DNA of 64,000 nucleotides from PBB1 sp040400875 (GCA_040400875.1 JBBAPK010000006.1:27985-91984); one strand, 5' to 3'; positions 37,186-46,541 are shown, counted from the first letter of the stretch. Made by a program: numbers and translations. The notes: generated from the letters alone by a model not told the origin.

Positions 37186-39009
37186 TCAGGCCACCCGTGC
37201 CAGATGGGCGCGCCAGCCGCCGAAAGCGGTGATGTCTTCGGCCTGCGCCACCGCGTGGCTCTCGCAGACAAAGCCCTGCACGCTGGTGCCGTCTTCGAGC
37301 AGCACGGTGCCGATGCCCAGCGGTGCGGGAATGCCGGCCACGAACGAGCCGAACTCGCGCGCCGGCAGCTCCCACACCTCGAGCTCGATGGCACCGCCGC
37401 CCTCCGTCACGCGCACCATGCCCGGACGAAACGGCGGGCCGCCCGGCAACGCATAGAACTTGTAGAGCGGCGCGCTGCGCACCGAGCGCACCAACGAGGC
37501 GCCGCGCTGCGTGAGCTGCCAGTTCAGCGGCAAGCCACTCAGGTGCGCACCGCACACCGCGACCTGCACCTGGCCTGACGGAAACGCCGTGGTGTCGGGC
37601 AGCGCCGCTGCCCGGTGCGGTGCGTGCGGCGTGGCGCCCACGGTGGCCACGCTGCCCGCGTGGAGCCGCGCGGCCAGCGTGAGCAGCGGCAGGTCCTGGC
37701 CGCAGCGCGCGATCAGCGTGACGCCGTGCGGCAAGCCGCGCGCAGGTCCGTCGACCGCAAAACCCACGGGCACCGCCACCGCCGACAAATCGAGCAGGTT
37801 GACGAAGTTGGTGTAGTGGCCGAGCTGCGAATTGAGCGCGATGGGGTCGGCCTCGACCGCGGCGATGGTGTGGATGGTCGGCGCGGTGGGCACCACCAGG
37901 CAGTCGATGTCGCCCCAGGCGGCGCGCGCCGTCTGCTCGAGCGCCTTGAGGCGGTACAGCGCGGCAAAGGCATCGGCCGCGCTGATGCGCCCACCCGCCT
38001 CGGTGATGGCCCGCGTGACCGGGTGCAGCGACTCGGGTTGGGTCTCGATGAAGGTGCGGATCGCCGCATAGCGCTCGGCCACCCACGGGCCTTCGTAGAG
38101 CAGCGTGGCCACGCTGCGAAACGGCGTCAGGTCGATCTCGACTGGCACACCGCCCAGCGCGATCAGCAGACCCACCGCCTGAGAGAAATGCGCCAGGCCC
38201 TGGGCGTTGCCGTAGAACTCCAGATCGTGCCCGCGCGGCAAGCCAAAGCGAAACGCGCCCGCGCCGAAGTTGCGCCCGTGCGGCGGCAAGCTGCGCGAGT
38301 AGGCGTCTTGCGGATCGGGGCCCTGTGCGGCGGCCAGCACCACGGCGGCGTCTGCCGCGGTGAGCGCAAACACCGACACGGTGTCGAGCGTGCGGCACGC
38401 CGGCACCACACCGGTGCTGGGCAAGCGCCCGAGGCTGGGCTTGAGGCCGATCAGGTTGTTGAACATCGCCGGCACACGCCCCGAGCCTGCGGTGTCGGTG
38501 CCCAGCGAAAAGCTCGCCAGCCCCAGCGCCACCGCCACCGCCGAGCCCGACGACGAGCCGCCCGAGACGAACTCGGGATCGATCGCGTTGCGGCACGCGC
38601 CATACGGCGAGCGCACGCCGACCAGACCGGTGGCGAACTGATCGAGGTTGGTCTTGCCCACGGGGATGGCACCGGCGTCGATCAGCCTTTGCACCACGGT
38701 GGCGCTGCGCTCAGGCGTGTAGGCGTAGTCGGGGCAGGCGGCGGTGGTGGGCACGCCGGCCAGGTCGATGTTGTCCTTGACGGCAAACGGGATGCCGTAC
38801 AGCGGCAGCGTGGCGATGTCGCGGCCTTCAAGCGCAGCCGCATGGGCCGTGAGTTCGGCCAGGCTCAGGCGGTGGATCCACACGTGGCGCGGCAGCGCGG
38901 CTTCTTCGGCCCGGATCTGCGCGTACAACTGGGTGACAAGCTGCACGGGCGTGAGCGTGCCGTCGAGGTAACGCGCGCGCAGCGCGCCGAAAGACAGGTC
39001 AAGTCGCAT
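37186..39009 (-). CDS. atzF: Allophanate hydrolase
   Basis: A 607-residue amidase-signature enzyme that hydrolyses allophanate to two NH3 and two CO2. The Ser-cisSer-Lys triad is visible: Lys78 in GIPFAVKDNID, the cis-Ser in SGGSSSGSAVAVALG (~152-153) and Ser176 in GTDTAGSGRVPA. The ~125-residue C-terminal domain (KFYALPGGPPFRPGMVRV, GFVCESHAV) is that of full-length allophanate hydrolases, not simple amidases. ATG 39009 has GAGG 8 nt upstream; ATG 39021, which overlaps the carboxylase stop codon (ATGA), is an alternative. Last gene of operon B. Confidence 0.93.
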   Translation of the reverse strand: MRLDLSFGALRARYLDGTLTPVQLVTQLYAQIRAEEAALPRHVWIHRLSLAELTAHAAALEGRDIATLPLYGIPFAVKDNIDLAGVPTTAACPDYAYTPERSATVVQRLIDAGAIPVGKTNLDQFATGLVGVRSPYGACRNAIDPEFVSGGSSSGSAVAVALGLASFSLGTDTAGSGRVPAMFNNLIGLKPSLGRLPSTGVVPACRTLDTVSVFALTAADAAVVLAAAQGPDPQDAYSRSLPPHGRNFGAGAFRFGLPRGHDLEFYGNAQGLAHFSQAVGLLIALGGVPVEIDLTPFRSVATLLYEGPWVAERYAAIRTFIETQPESLHPVTRAITEAGGRISAADAFAALYRLKALEQTARAAWGDIDCLVVPTAPTIHTIAAVEADPIALNSQLGHYTNFVNLLDLSAVAVPVGFAVDGPARGLPHGVTLIARCGQDLPLLTLAARLHAGSVATVGATPHAPHRAAALPDTTAFPSGQVQVAVCGAHLSGLPLNWQLTQRGASLVRSVRSAPLYKFYALPGGPPFRPGMVRVTEGGGAIELEVWELPAREFGSFVAGIPAPLGIGTVLLEDGTSVQGFVCESHAVAQAEDITAFGGWRAHLARVA

Positions 39010-39017
39010 CAAAGGCC

Positions 39018-42000
39018 TCATTCGGTGGCAGGGTTGGGAGCCATCGGGCTCAACAGGACCAGCGGCTGGCCGGCGGTGACCGGCTGGCCCTCGGCGCACA
39101 GCACCTCGTGGACCACGCCGTCGCTGGGCGCGAACACCGTGATTTCCATCTTCATCGACTCGACCACCAGCAACGTGTCGCCAGCGCGCACCGTGCTGCC
39201 CTTGGTCGCCAGCACCGACCACACGCCGCCCGACACCTCGGAGGTGACCACCTCGCCATCGAAGGCGCTGGCCGCGGCGGCACGCGCTTCGGCATCGGCA
39301 TCGACGCGCTCGTCGACCGTCTCGGCCACACCGGCCACGCGCCAGCGCTCGCGCTCGTCTTCAAAGGCCGCTTGCTGGCGGGTCTTGAAGGCAGTGATGG
39401 CCGTCTCGTTGTCGCTCAGATAGCGCTGGTAATCGGCGAGCTTGAAACTGCCTTGCTCGATGCGCAGGTTGGTGCGTCCGGCGATGAAGTCGTCGCGCAT
39501 CGTGAGCAGCTCATCGGCGCCCACCGGATAGAAGCGCAGCTGGTCGAAAAAGCGCAGCAGCCACGGCTTGCCGGGCTCGAAGTCGCGCGCGCCCTGACGC
39601 GCATCGCGCCAGCGGTTCCACATCTGCACGGTGCGCCCGACGAACTGGTAGCCGCCGGGGCCTTCCATGCCGTAGACGCACAGGTAGGCGCCACCGATGC
39701 CCACCGCGTTTTCGGGCGTCCAGGTGCGAGCCGGGTTGTACTTGGTGGTGACCAGCCGGTGGCGCGGGTCGAGCGGCGTGGCCACCGGCGCGCCCAGGTA
39801 CACGTCACCCAGCCCGAGCACCATGTAGCTGGCCTCGAACACGGTGTCGTAGACGGCCTGGATGTCATTCAGCCCGTTGATGCGGCGGATGAACTCGATG
39901 TTGCTCGGGCACCAGGGCGCGTCCGAGCGCACCGACTGGATGTACTTGTCGATGGCCAGCCGGGTGGCCGCGTCGTCCCACGACAGCGGCAGCCACACGG
40001 TGCGGCTGGGCACTTCGATGTCGGCGATCGCCACGGCGCCGTCTTGCGCGTCGAGCATCACGTCCATCAGCGCGGCCAGACTCAGGCACGACGGGTCGTA
40101 GTGCACCTGCAGCGAGCGGATACCGGGCGTCAGGTCGACGATGCCGGGCAGCCGGCCCTCGTCGCGCCACGCCTGCAGCCGCTGCATCAGCGCGTGCACG
40201 TGGAAGCGCAGCGTGAGGTCGAGCTTCAACTCACCGAACTCGATCAGCAGGTAGGCGTCGCCGGCGCGGCGGTAGACGATCTCAATGCCATCGCCACCGG
40301 CAGCGCGGCGGTGCAGCACGGCGGCATCGGCCAGGGCGATGCCGCGGCTCGATGGCGCGCTCACGGGCTTGGCCGACGCAGCAGCCGCCGGCGCCAGCAC
40401 CGCATCCTGGCCCTGCGCCAGCGCGCGGGCCTCATCGAGTGTGAGCGGCTTGAAGCGCACCGTGTTGCCCGGCGACAGCTGGCCCAGCTTCCACAGCTCG
40501 GCTTGCACCACGGTGGCCGGGCACACGAAGCCGCCCAGGCTAGGGCCGTCAGGGCCGAGGATCACCGGCATGTCACCGGTGAAGTCGATGGCGCCGATCG
40601 CGTAGGCGTTGTCGTGGATGTTCGACGGGTGCAGCCCGGCTTCACCGCCGTCGGTGCGCGCCCAGGTGGGCTTGGGGCCGATCAGGCGCACGCCGGTGCG
40701 GCTGGAGTTGTAGTGCACCTGCCAGTCGGTGGCAAAGAAGGTGGCGATGTCGTCGGGCGTGAAGAAGTCGGGCGCGGCGTGCGGGCCGACCAGCACGCCG
40801 ATGTCCCAGTGCGTGCCGTGGGGCAAGGTGAGCGCGGCCGCCTGCGCGGGGCTGATGGCCGGCACCTCGGCTGCCACGCCATCGGGTGCGCCCAGATGCA
40901 GCACATCGCCGCCGCGCAACACGCGTCCGCCGTGGCCGCCGAACTGGCCCAGCGTGAAGGTCGAGCCGCTGCCCAGGTAGTCGGGCACGTCAAGGCCACC
41001 GGCCAGCGCCAGATAGGCGCGGCAGCCGCCCACGCCAGCGGTCTGGCCGACGCGGCCGATGCGCAGGGTCTGGCCCGCCCGCACCGCGTGCGGCTTGCCC
41101 ATGGCGAGCGCGACGCCGTCGAGCGTGAGTTCGATCGGCGCGCCGCACACCGCCACGCGCGCCTCGCAGCGAAAGCGCAGCGCCGGTCCGGCCACGGTGA
41201 TCTCGAGCGCGGCCGCGCCCTGTTCGTTGCCGACCAGCCGGTTGGCCAGCCGAAGCGCGAGCGGATCCATCGGACCCGACGGCGGCACGCCCACATCCCA
41301 GTAGCCCAGGCGGCCGGGCCAGTCCTGCACCGAGGTCTGCACGCCCGGCGAGATCACGTCGAAAGCACGGCTCGGCGCGACAAACGAGGCCAGGCTGCGC
41401 GTGGTGTGTCGGCCCAGCACGAAGGGATCGAACTGCATCACGCCGCGCAGGTACTCGAGGTTGGATTCGACGCCGTCGACGCGGCTCGCCGTGAGCGCGG
41501 CTGCCAATTTCGCGATGGCGTCGTCGCGGTCGCTGCCGTGGGCGATGAGCTTGGCCAGCATCGGGTCGTAGTAGGCGGTGACTTCGGTGCCCCGCTCGAC
41601 CCAGGTGTCCACGCGCAGATCGGTCGGAAAGCTCACCTGCGTGAGCACGCCGGTGGCCGGCTGGAAGTTCTTGTACGGGTCTTCGGCGTACAGGCGCGCT
41701 TGCACCGCGTGGCCGGTTTGCGTGATGTGCAGGCCGTCGAGCGCGGGCATGTCGCCCGAGCCCAGCCGCACCATCCACTCGACCAGATCAACGCCGGTGA
41801 CCGCCTCGGTCACGCCGTGCTCGACTTGCAGCCGCGCATTGACCTCGAGAAAGTAGAAGTCCTGCGTGCGCGCATCGACGACGAATTCAACCGTGCCCGC
41901 CGAGCGGTAGCTCGCCGCCTGAGCCAGCCGGCGCGCGGTGTCGTGCAGCGCGGCGCGCACCTCGGGCCGCAGGTGCGGCGCAGGCGCTTCTTCGACGACC

Positions 42001-42707
42001 TTCTGGTTGCGCCGCTGCAGCGAGCAGTCGCGATCACCTATGGCCAGCACCTGGCCGGCGCCGTCGCCAAACACCTGCACCTCAATGTGGCGCGCGTCGC
42101 TGATGTAGCGCTCGATGAACACGCCCGCATCCGAGAAGTTGGACTGCGCGAGGCGCCGCACCGTCTCGAAGGCGCCGCGCAGTTCGTCAGCGCCGGCGCA
42201 CATCTGCATGCCGATGCCGCCGCCGCCGGCGCTGCTTTTGAGCATGACGGGGTAGCCGATGCGCTCGGCGCTGGTCAGCGCCTCGTCCAGATCGGCGAGC
42301 AAGCCGGTGCCCGGCAGCAGCGGCACGCCGCTCGAAGTGGCCAGCGCTCGCGCGGTGTGCTTCAGGCCGAACACTCGCATCTGCTGCGGCGTGGGGCCGA
42401 GGAAGACCAGCCCGGCCGCTTCGCAGGCCTCGGCGAAGCCGGCGTTCTCGGACAGGAAGCCGTAGCCGGGGTGGATGGCCTGCGCGCCGGTGGACAAGGC
42501 GGCTTCGATGAGGCGCGCGCTGTTCAGGTAGCTCGCGGCCACCGGTGCGGGGCCGATGCACACCGACTCGTCGGCCATCGTCACGTGCAGCGCGCCGGCA
42601 TCGGCTTCGGAATACACCGCCACCGAACCCACGCCGAGGCGCTTGAGCGTGCGGATGACGCGGCACGCAATGGCACCGCGGTTGGCAATCAGGACCTTGT
42701 TGAACAT
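39018..42707 (-). CDS. Urea-carboxylase-family biotin enzyme, probably guanidine carboxylase
   Basis: A 1229-residue multidomain enzyme. Biotin carboxylase comes first (ATP-grasp KSSAGGGGIGMQM, GDRDCSLQRRNQKVVEE), then allophanate-hydrolase-subunit-like AHS2 and AHS1 regions (SVQDWPGRLGYWDVGVPPSGPMDP; GTHWDIGVLVGPH), a carboxyltransferase region, and a C-terminal biotinyl domain with Lys1186 in VESMKMEI. Such enzymes carboxylate urea, but those encoded with two DUF1989 proteins and a guanidine-I riboswitch carboxylate guanidine, giving carboxyguanidine. All three context marks are present here, so guanidine carboxylase is the better call; the protein sequence alone does not let me exclude urea. 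Confidence 0.9.
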   Translation of the reverse strand: MFNKVLIANRGAIACRVIRTLKRLGVGSVAVYSEADAGALHVTMADESVCIGPAPVAASYLNSARLIEAALSTGAQAIHPGYGFLSENAGFAEACEAAGLVFLGPTPQQMRVFGLKHTARALATSSGVPLLPGTGLLADLDEALTSAERIGYPVMLKSSAGGGGIGMQMCAGADELRGAFETVRRLAQSNFSDAGVFIERYISDARHIEVQVFGDGAGQVLAIGDRDCSLQRRNQKVVEEAPAPHLRPEVRAALHDTARRLAQAASYRSAGTVEFVVDARTQDFYFLEVNARLQVEHGVTEAVTGVDLVEWMVRLGSGDMPALDGLHITQTGHAVQARLYAEDPYKNFQPATGVLTQVSFPTDLRVDTWVERGTEVTAYYDPMLAKLIAHGSDRDDAIAKLAAALTASRVDGVESNLEYLRGVMQFDPFVLGRHTTRSLASFVAPSRAFDVISPGVQTSVQDWPGRLGYWDVGVPPSGPMDPLALRLANRLVGNEQGAAALEITVAGPALRFRCEARVAVCGAPIELTLDGVALAMGKPHAVRAGQTLRIGRVGQTAGVGGCRAYLALAGGLDVPDYLGSGSTFTLGQFGGHGGRVLRGGDVLHLGAPDGVAAEVPAISPAQAAALTLPHGTHWDIGVLVGPHAAPDFFTPDDIATFFATDWQVHYNSSRTGVRLIGPKPTWARTDGGEAGLHPSNIHDNAYAIGAIDFTGDMPVILGPDGPSLGGFVCPATVVQAELWKLGQLSPGNTVRFKPLTLDEARALAQGQDAVLAPAAAASAKPVSAPSSRGIALADAAVLHRRAAGGDGIEIVYRRAGDAYLLIEFGELKLDLTLRFHVHALMQRLQAWRDEGRLPGIVDLTPGIRSLQVHYDPSCLSLAALMDVMLDAQDGAVAIADIEVPSRTVWLPLSWDDAATRLAIDKYIQSVRSDAPWCPSNIEFIRRINGLNDIQAVYDTVFEASYMVLGLGDVYLGAPVATPLDPRHRLVTTKYNPARTWTPENAVGIGGAYLCVYGMEGPGGYQFVGRTVQMWNRWRDARQGARDFEPGKPWLLRFFDQLRFYPVGADELLTMRDDFIAGRTNLRIEQGSFKLADYQRYLSDNETAITAFKTRQQAAFEDERERWRVAGVAETVDERVDADAEARAAAASAFDGEVVTSEVSGGVWSVLATKGSTVRAGDTLLVVESMKMEITVFAPSDGVVHEVLCAEGQPVTAGQPLVLLSPMAPNPATE

Positions 42708-42782
42708 GGCGGACTCGGCGGGAAGGCAGGTCGTCCTGCGATCAGAAAAAACGCACGCCGGTCGTCCGGCGCGCTGGAAACC

Positions 42783-43448
42783 TCAAACGGGATCCCAGAC
42801 CAGAAAACGCACCGGCGTCGGGTTGTAGCCGTTGCACGGGTTGTTGAGCTGCGGACAGTTCGACACCAGCACCACCACGTCCATCTCGGCGTGCATCTCG
42901 ACGTACTTGCCCGGCGCCGAGATGCCGTCCTCAAAGGTCAGGCGGCCTTCGGGCGTGACGGGCACGTTCATGAAGAAGTTGATGTTGGACACCACATCGC
43001 GCTTGGTCAGGCGGGGGATGTCGCTGGCCGCGTCGTCGCTGTGCGACAGCGCCAGCATGAAGCTGTCGCGGCAGCTGTGCATGTAGCGCTTCTCAATCGC
43101 GTAGCGCACGGTGTTGCTTTCGCAGGCACAAGCCCCGCCCAGCGTGTCGTGACGACCGCAGGTGTCGGCGGTGATCGTCATCATCGGCCGGCCCTCGCTC
43201 GACATCAGCACCGAGCCCATGGTCAGGTAGAGCGCGCCTTGCGCCTGGATGGTGCGCGTCAGGCTGTAGCGCTCGGCCACATCGGCCGCGCTGTAGAAAA
43301 TGGTGTCGACCGCCTGATTGCCTTCGAGGTCGACGATGCGCAGGGTCTGGCCCTTCTTCACGACCTTGGCCCACGGGTCGCCGGCCAGGCAGGTCTCGTC
43401 GATCACCGCATCGGCGGGGTGGAGCGTGCTTTCAAGAGTGGAGGACAT
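42783..43448 (-). CDS. DUF1989 protein, carboxyguanidine deiminase subunit (urea-carboxylase-associated)
   Basis: A 221-residue DUF1989 protein, formerly called urea-carboxylase-associated protein. Paired DUF1989 proteins (CgdA/CgdB) form a carboxyguanidine deiminase that converts carboxyguanidine to allophanate and ammonia. Features: VDLEGNQAVDTIFYSAADVAERYS, ADTCGRHDTLGGACACESN with a CxRHD-type site, and KRDVVSNINFFMNVPVTPEG. The ATG overlaps the upstream paralogue's stop codon by one base (TGATG). I cannot tell which subunit is A or B from memory. Confidence 0.87.
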   Translation of the reverse strand: MSSTLESTLHPADAVIDETCLAGDPWAKVVKKGQTLRIVDLEGNQAVDTIFYSAADVAERYSLTRTIQAQGALYLTMGSVLMSSEGRPMMTITADTCGRHDTLGGACACESNTVRYAIEKRYMHSCRDSFMLALSHSDDAASDIPRLTKRDVVSNINFFMNVPVTPEGRLTFEDGISAPGKYVEMHAEMDVVVLVSNCPQLNNPCNGYNPTPVRFLVWDPV

Positions 43449-44230
43449 CACAGGAACCACCTTTCGGTGTTGATGAAGCCGCGATCGTTCTCGGCGCAGT
43501 GGCGCCGGCACACGTCATCGGCGGCGGCAGTGCCCGATCGCCTGGCGGTGAGCGTCACCGGCGTGGGTGCGTAGGTGGTGGCCGGATCGAGCGGATGCGG
43601 TGCGGCCGACAGCACCACCAGCACGTTCATCTCGAAGCGCACGTCGACGTGCTGGCCGGGGGCACGGTGCGCGGTGTCAAAGCGCAGCCGGCCGGCCTCG
43701 TCGGCCACCGCCTTGCTGAAGAAGTTGACGTTGGCGACCACGTCGCGCTTGTCCAGACCCCACTTGCCCAGCTCGACCAGAAATCCGTCGAGCCCGTTGC
43801 GGTGCATCGCGTTGCGCTGCTGCTGGTAATTGGCTTCACCGAAGCGCTGGCGTGTGGCGGCCGCGTCCATCACGCCGCACACGGTGTCGTGCCAGCCGCA
43901 GCTGTCGTCGGGAATCGAGCACAGCACCCGGCCCATGTCGGAGTACAGCGCATGGCCGCGCGTCAGGTGCGCGGTGTGCTGCGCCTTGAGCGTGTCGGGC
44001 ATGTTGTAGCGCTCGGTTTTTTCTTCCTGGTTGAAGAACAGCGCCGACACGTTGGCGCGGCCTTCAAGGTCGGTCAGCCGCAGCGTGGTGCCACGGCGCA
44101 GCAGGCCCGACCAGTGCGCACCGCCGGGCAGCGTGTCTTGCCACAGCACGAGCGCCGGCGAAAACGGCGTGGCGTGGTCCGGCACGGCAGCGCGGGCCAG
44201 GGGGGTGAGGGTGTCGAAGCAGGTTTGCAT
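43448..44230 (-). CDS. DUF1989 protein, second carboxyguanidine deiminase subunit
   Basis: A 260-residue paralogue of the downstream DUF1989 protein. Shared blocks are LTDLEGRANVSALFFNQEEKTERYN, PDDSCGWHDTVCG (CxWHD in place of CxRHD) and KRDVVANVNFFSKAVADEAGRL. The C-terminal ~40 residues (RRHCAENDRGFINTERWFL) extend beyond its partner. Together the two should turn carboxyguanidine into allophanate plus ammonia, between the carboxylase and allophanate hydrolase. The ATG at 44230 lies directly beside a ~560-bp structured non-coding stretch that separates it from the ABC ATPase gene. Confidence 0.86.
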   Translation of the reverse strand: MQTCFDTLTPLARAAVPDHATPFSPALVLWQDTLPGGAHWSGLLRRGTTLRLTDLEGRANVSALFFNQEEKTERYNMPDTLKAQHTAHLTRGHALYSDMGRVLCSIPDDSCGWHDTVCGVMDAAATRQRFGEANYQQQRNAMHRNGLDGFLVELGKWGLDKRDVVANVNFFSKAVADEAGRLRFDTAHRAPGQHVDVRFEMNVLVVLSAAPHPLDPATTYAPTPVTLTARRSGTAAADDVCRRHCAENDRGFINTERWFL

Positions 44231-44790
44231 GGGCACTGTGGTTTCAGCAGCGGGTTGATGGAGTTGAAGTGCTTGAGGCGCAGCAGGCCGGGGGCAAGGC
44301 GCCGGATTCGCTTCGCGGTCGCCGCCCGGACCGCGGGTCCGGGTGCCCTGCGCGGCTCGCGGCACGAGGCGGGTGCGCAAACTCGCCCTGCGGGCTCAGA
44401 CATGCGCGCCCGACCGCGCTGCGCGCGGCAACCTCGCACCGCTGCGCTGCTCGGCGTCGCCCGAGACGCGACTCCAGCGCCTCGCCCCCGACCTGCCGAA
44501 CCGCTGCGGTCAACCGCCGAAGATTCGCCAAACCGCTTGAACCCGTGCGAAGTGAGCGCTCGGCGGCCCGTGGGCGCAGCCGAGTCGCGCAGGGCGTCGG
44601 GGTCGGGGCGCGCGCGCCCCAAGTCCGCATGTTTGAGGCCGTGTAACCACGGCCGAGTTTGCGGACTTGCCCCGATGCCCGAGCAACGCAGGGAACCCCT
44701 CGCCACGCGAGGGGCCAGCCGTCGGGCCGCCGAGCGCTCACCCCGCACGGGCGGTTCATTGAGCAAGCCGAGGCATGCGAGCAACCCATC
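44231..44790. repeat. 560-bp hairpin-rich non-coding module inside operon B
   Basis: No supported gene. Six-frame open frames exist only because the DNA is very GC-rich. The stretch holds a 19-bp perfect inverted repeat (44553-44571 with 44723-44741) enclosing two more hairpins: AAGTCCGCA (44621-44629) with TGCGGACTT (44660-44668), nested around GGCCGTG (44637-44643) with CACGGCC (44648-44654), and CCCCTCG (44696-44702) with CGAGGGG (44708-44714). A separate CCCGGACC/GGTCCGGG hairpin lies at 44325-44343. It looks like an inserted intergenic repeat element or a complex attenuator. No ykkC block is present in it. Confidence 0.6.
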
Positions 44791-45654
44791 TCAGAACGCC
44801 TCACTTTGCAAGCTGAGCTTTTCAAGCAGGTCGAGGTCAGTCGCCATGCCCGAGCTTTCGCGGATGCTCGCCAGGATCTCGGCTCGCAGCTCGCGAAACG
44901 GTGCGCCGACTTTCATGTCCTGCGAGCGGCGTGCCGGCAGCGGCACATCGAGGATGCGTTCGACGCGGCCCGGACGCGGTGCCATCAGCACCACGCGCTG
45001 GCCCAGATAGATCGCCTCGTCGACGTCGTGGGTGACGAACACGATGGTGGTTTTCTCGATGCGGTGGATGTGCAGGATCAGGTCGTGCATCACCTCGCGC
45101 GTTTGCGCGTCCAGCGCACCGAAGGGCTCGTCCATCAGCAGCACCTGCGGGCGGCCCATCAGCGCGCGGGCGATCGCCACGCGCTGCTGCATGCCACCCG
45201 AGAGCTGGCTCGGATAGGCGTTGGCCACCTTGCTCAGGCCGATCAGGTTGAGCAGCGCGTCGGCGCGACCTGAGGCGGCCTCGACATCCGATGAGCTCAG
45301 GTTCTCTCGGCCGACTTTGAGCAGGCGGCTGAACTTGATGTTTTCCATCACCGTCAGCCACGGGTACAGGCTGTAGTGCTGGAACACCATCGCCCGATCG
45401 GCGCCGGGGGCTGTGATGGCGCGGCCGCTGCAAAGCACCTCGCCCGAGCTGTGGTGCTCAAGGCCGGCCAGGATGCGCAGCAGCGTGGACTTGCCGCAGC
45501 CCGAGGCACCCACCAGCGTGACGAACTCGTTGTCCTTGATCGACAGGTTGATGTCCTGCAACGCTGCGGGCGTGCCGGCCGGGACGCCGGAAAACACCTT
45601 GCCGACGTGGCGGATCTGAACCTTGGGCGTGGCGACGGAAGTGGTGGTGGTCAT
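44791..45654 (-). CDS. NitT/TauT-type ABC transporter ATP-binding protein
   Basis: A 287-residue ABC ATPase: Walker A GASGCGKST, Q-loop FQHYSLYPW, signature LSGGMQQRVAIARAL, Walker B VLLMDEPFGALD and the H-loop THDVDEA. The family is SsuB/TauB/NrtD. It forms an importer with the adjacent permease and, by inference, with the binding protein at 35.8-36.9 kb. ATG 45654 begins MTTTTSVATPKVQIRHV; it lies 14 nt after the permease stop. Second gene of operon B. Confidence 0.93.
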   Translation of the reverse strand: MTTTTSVATPKVQIRHVGKVFSGVPAGTPAALQDINLSIKDNEFVTLVGASGCGKSTLLRILAGLEHHSSGEVLCSGRAITAPGADRAMVFQHYSLYPWLTVMENIKFSRLLKVGRENLSSSDVEAASGRADALLNLIGLSKVANAYPSQLSGGMQQRVAIARALMGRPQVLLMDEPFGALDAQTREVMHDLILHIHRIEKTTIVFVTHDVDEAIYLGQRVVLMAPRPGRVERILDVPLPARRSQDMKVGAPFRELRAEILASIRESSGMATDLDLLEKLSLQSEAF

Positions 45655-45668
45655 GACGGCTCCCGGGG

Positions 45669-46541
45669 TCAACGCTTGAAGTGCATGTAGGGAAAGGCGC
45701 GCCGATGCAGCCAGCGGAAGGCCTGGTCCATGAGCAGCCCGATCACCCCGATGAGGATGATCCCGGCGAAGATGGTGTCGGTCTTGAGAAAGCGCTGCGC
45801 CTTGAGGATGGAGTAGCCCAGCCCCGAGTTGCTGGCCACCAGCTCGGCCACCACCAGATAGGTCCAGGCCCAGCCCATGGTGATGCGCAGCGTGTCGAGC
45901 ATGGCCGGCTTGGCCGACTGCAGCAGCACCAGCCGGATGATTTCACCGCGCGTCGCGCCCATGGTCTGCGCGGCCTCGATCTGCGCGGTGGGCACCAGGC
46001 GCACGTTCTCGGCCACCATCAGCACCATCTGGAAGAAGGTACCGATGAAGATGATGGCGATCTTGGCGCTTTCTTCGATGCCGAACCACAGCATCACCAG
46101 CGGAATGAAGGCCACCGCGGGCATGTAGCGGATGAAGTCGGTGAGCGGCTCGAGCAGCGCCTCGACGGGGCGAAACGCGCCGATCAGCAGGCCCAGCGGC
46201 AGCGCCAGCGCCGCCGACAACGCGAAGCCCGCCACCACGCGGTAGATGCTGATGCTGGTGTCAGCGATCAGGTCGTCTTCCATCAGCCACAGGTGCATGC
46301 GCTCGAGCACCGCCATCGGCCCGGGAAGAAACACCGGATCGACCCATCCGCTGGCCGACACGATCGCCCAGGCCACCAGCGGCAGCAGCAGACCCAGCAA
46401 CGCGAAAGCCCAGTACTGGGCGCGCGACAGTCGGCCGGCAATGGCCCAGATGCTGGGCGCAGGCGGGACGGGGGTGACCTGGGGCCGCGGGGCGATCGGC
46501 CCGGCGGAAGGCTCAACGGTGAGGGGGGCGGTGGTCGACAA
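45669..46541 (-). CDS. NitT/TauT-type ABC transporter permease (TTG start)
   Basis: A 290-residue inner-membrane permease of the SsuC/TauC type with six or more hydrophobic segments and the EAA loop near AAQTMGATRGEIIRLVLLQSAKPAMLDTLR. It is the first gene of operon B. The start is TTG at 46541, supported by GGAG 6 nt upstream; no ATG is available before the first membrane segment. That Shine-Dalgarno lies in TGGAGCC (46552-46546), which is exactly complementary to a riboswitch aptamer segment, so the unusual start codon fits the regulatory design. Confidence 0.9.
   Translation of the reverse strand: MSTTAPLTVEPSAGPIAPRPQVTPVPPAPSIWAIAGRLSRAQYWAFALLGLLLPLVAWAIVSASGWVDPVFLPGPMAVLERMHLWLMEDDLIADTSISIYRVVAGFALSAALALPLGLLIGAFRPVEALLEPLTDFIRYMPAVAFIPLVMLWFGIEESAKIAIIFIGTFFQMVLMVAENVRLVPTAQIEAAQTMGATRGEIIRLVLLQSAKPAMLDTLRITMGWAWTYLVVAELVASNSGLGYSILKAQRFLKTDTIFAGIILIGVIGLLMDQAFRWLHRRAFPYMHFKR

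Noticed and set aside
39108..43574. 1488-codon open frame on the plus strand
   Set aside because: It is antisense to the carboxylase and the DUF1989 genes and reads as His/Arg/Ala-rich low-complexity protein. This is a codon-bias shadow in GC-rich DNA.
44244..44825. Several overlapping open frames (75-236 codons) in the module between the ATPase and DUF1989 genes
   Set aside because: They are Arg/Ala/Pro-rich in every frame, have no ribosome site or domain, and overlap perfect inverted repeats. Treated as non-coding.
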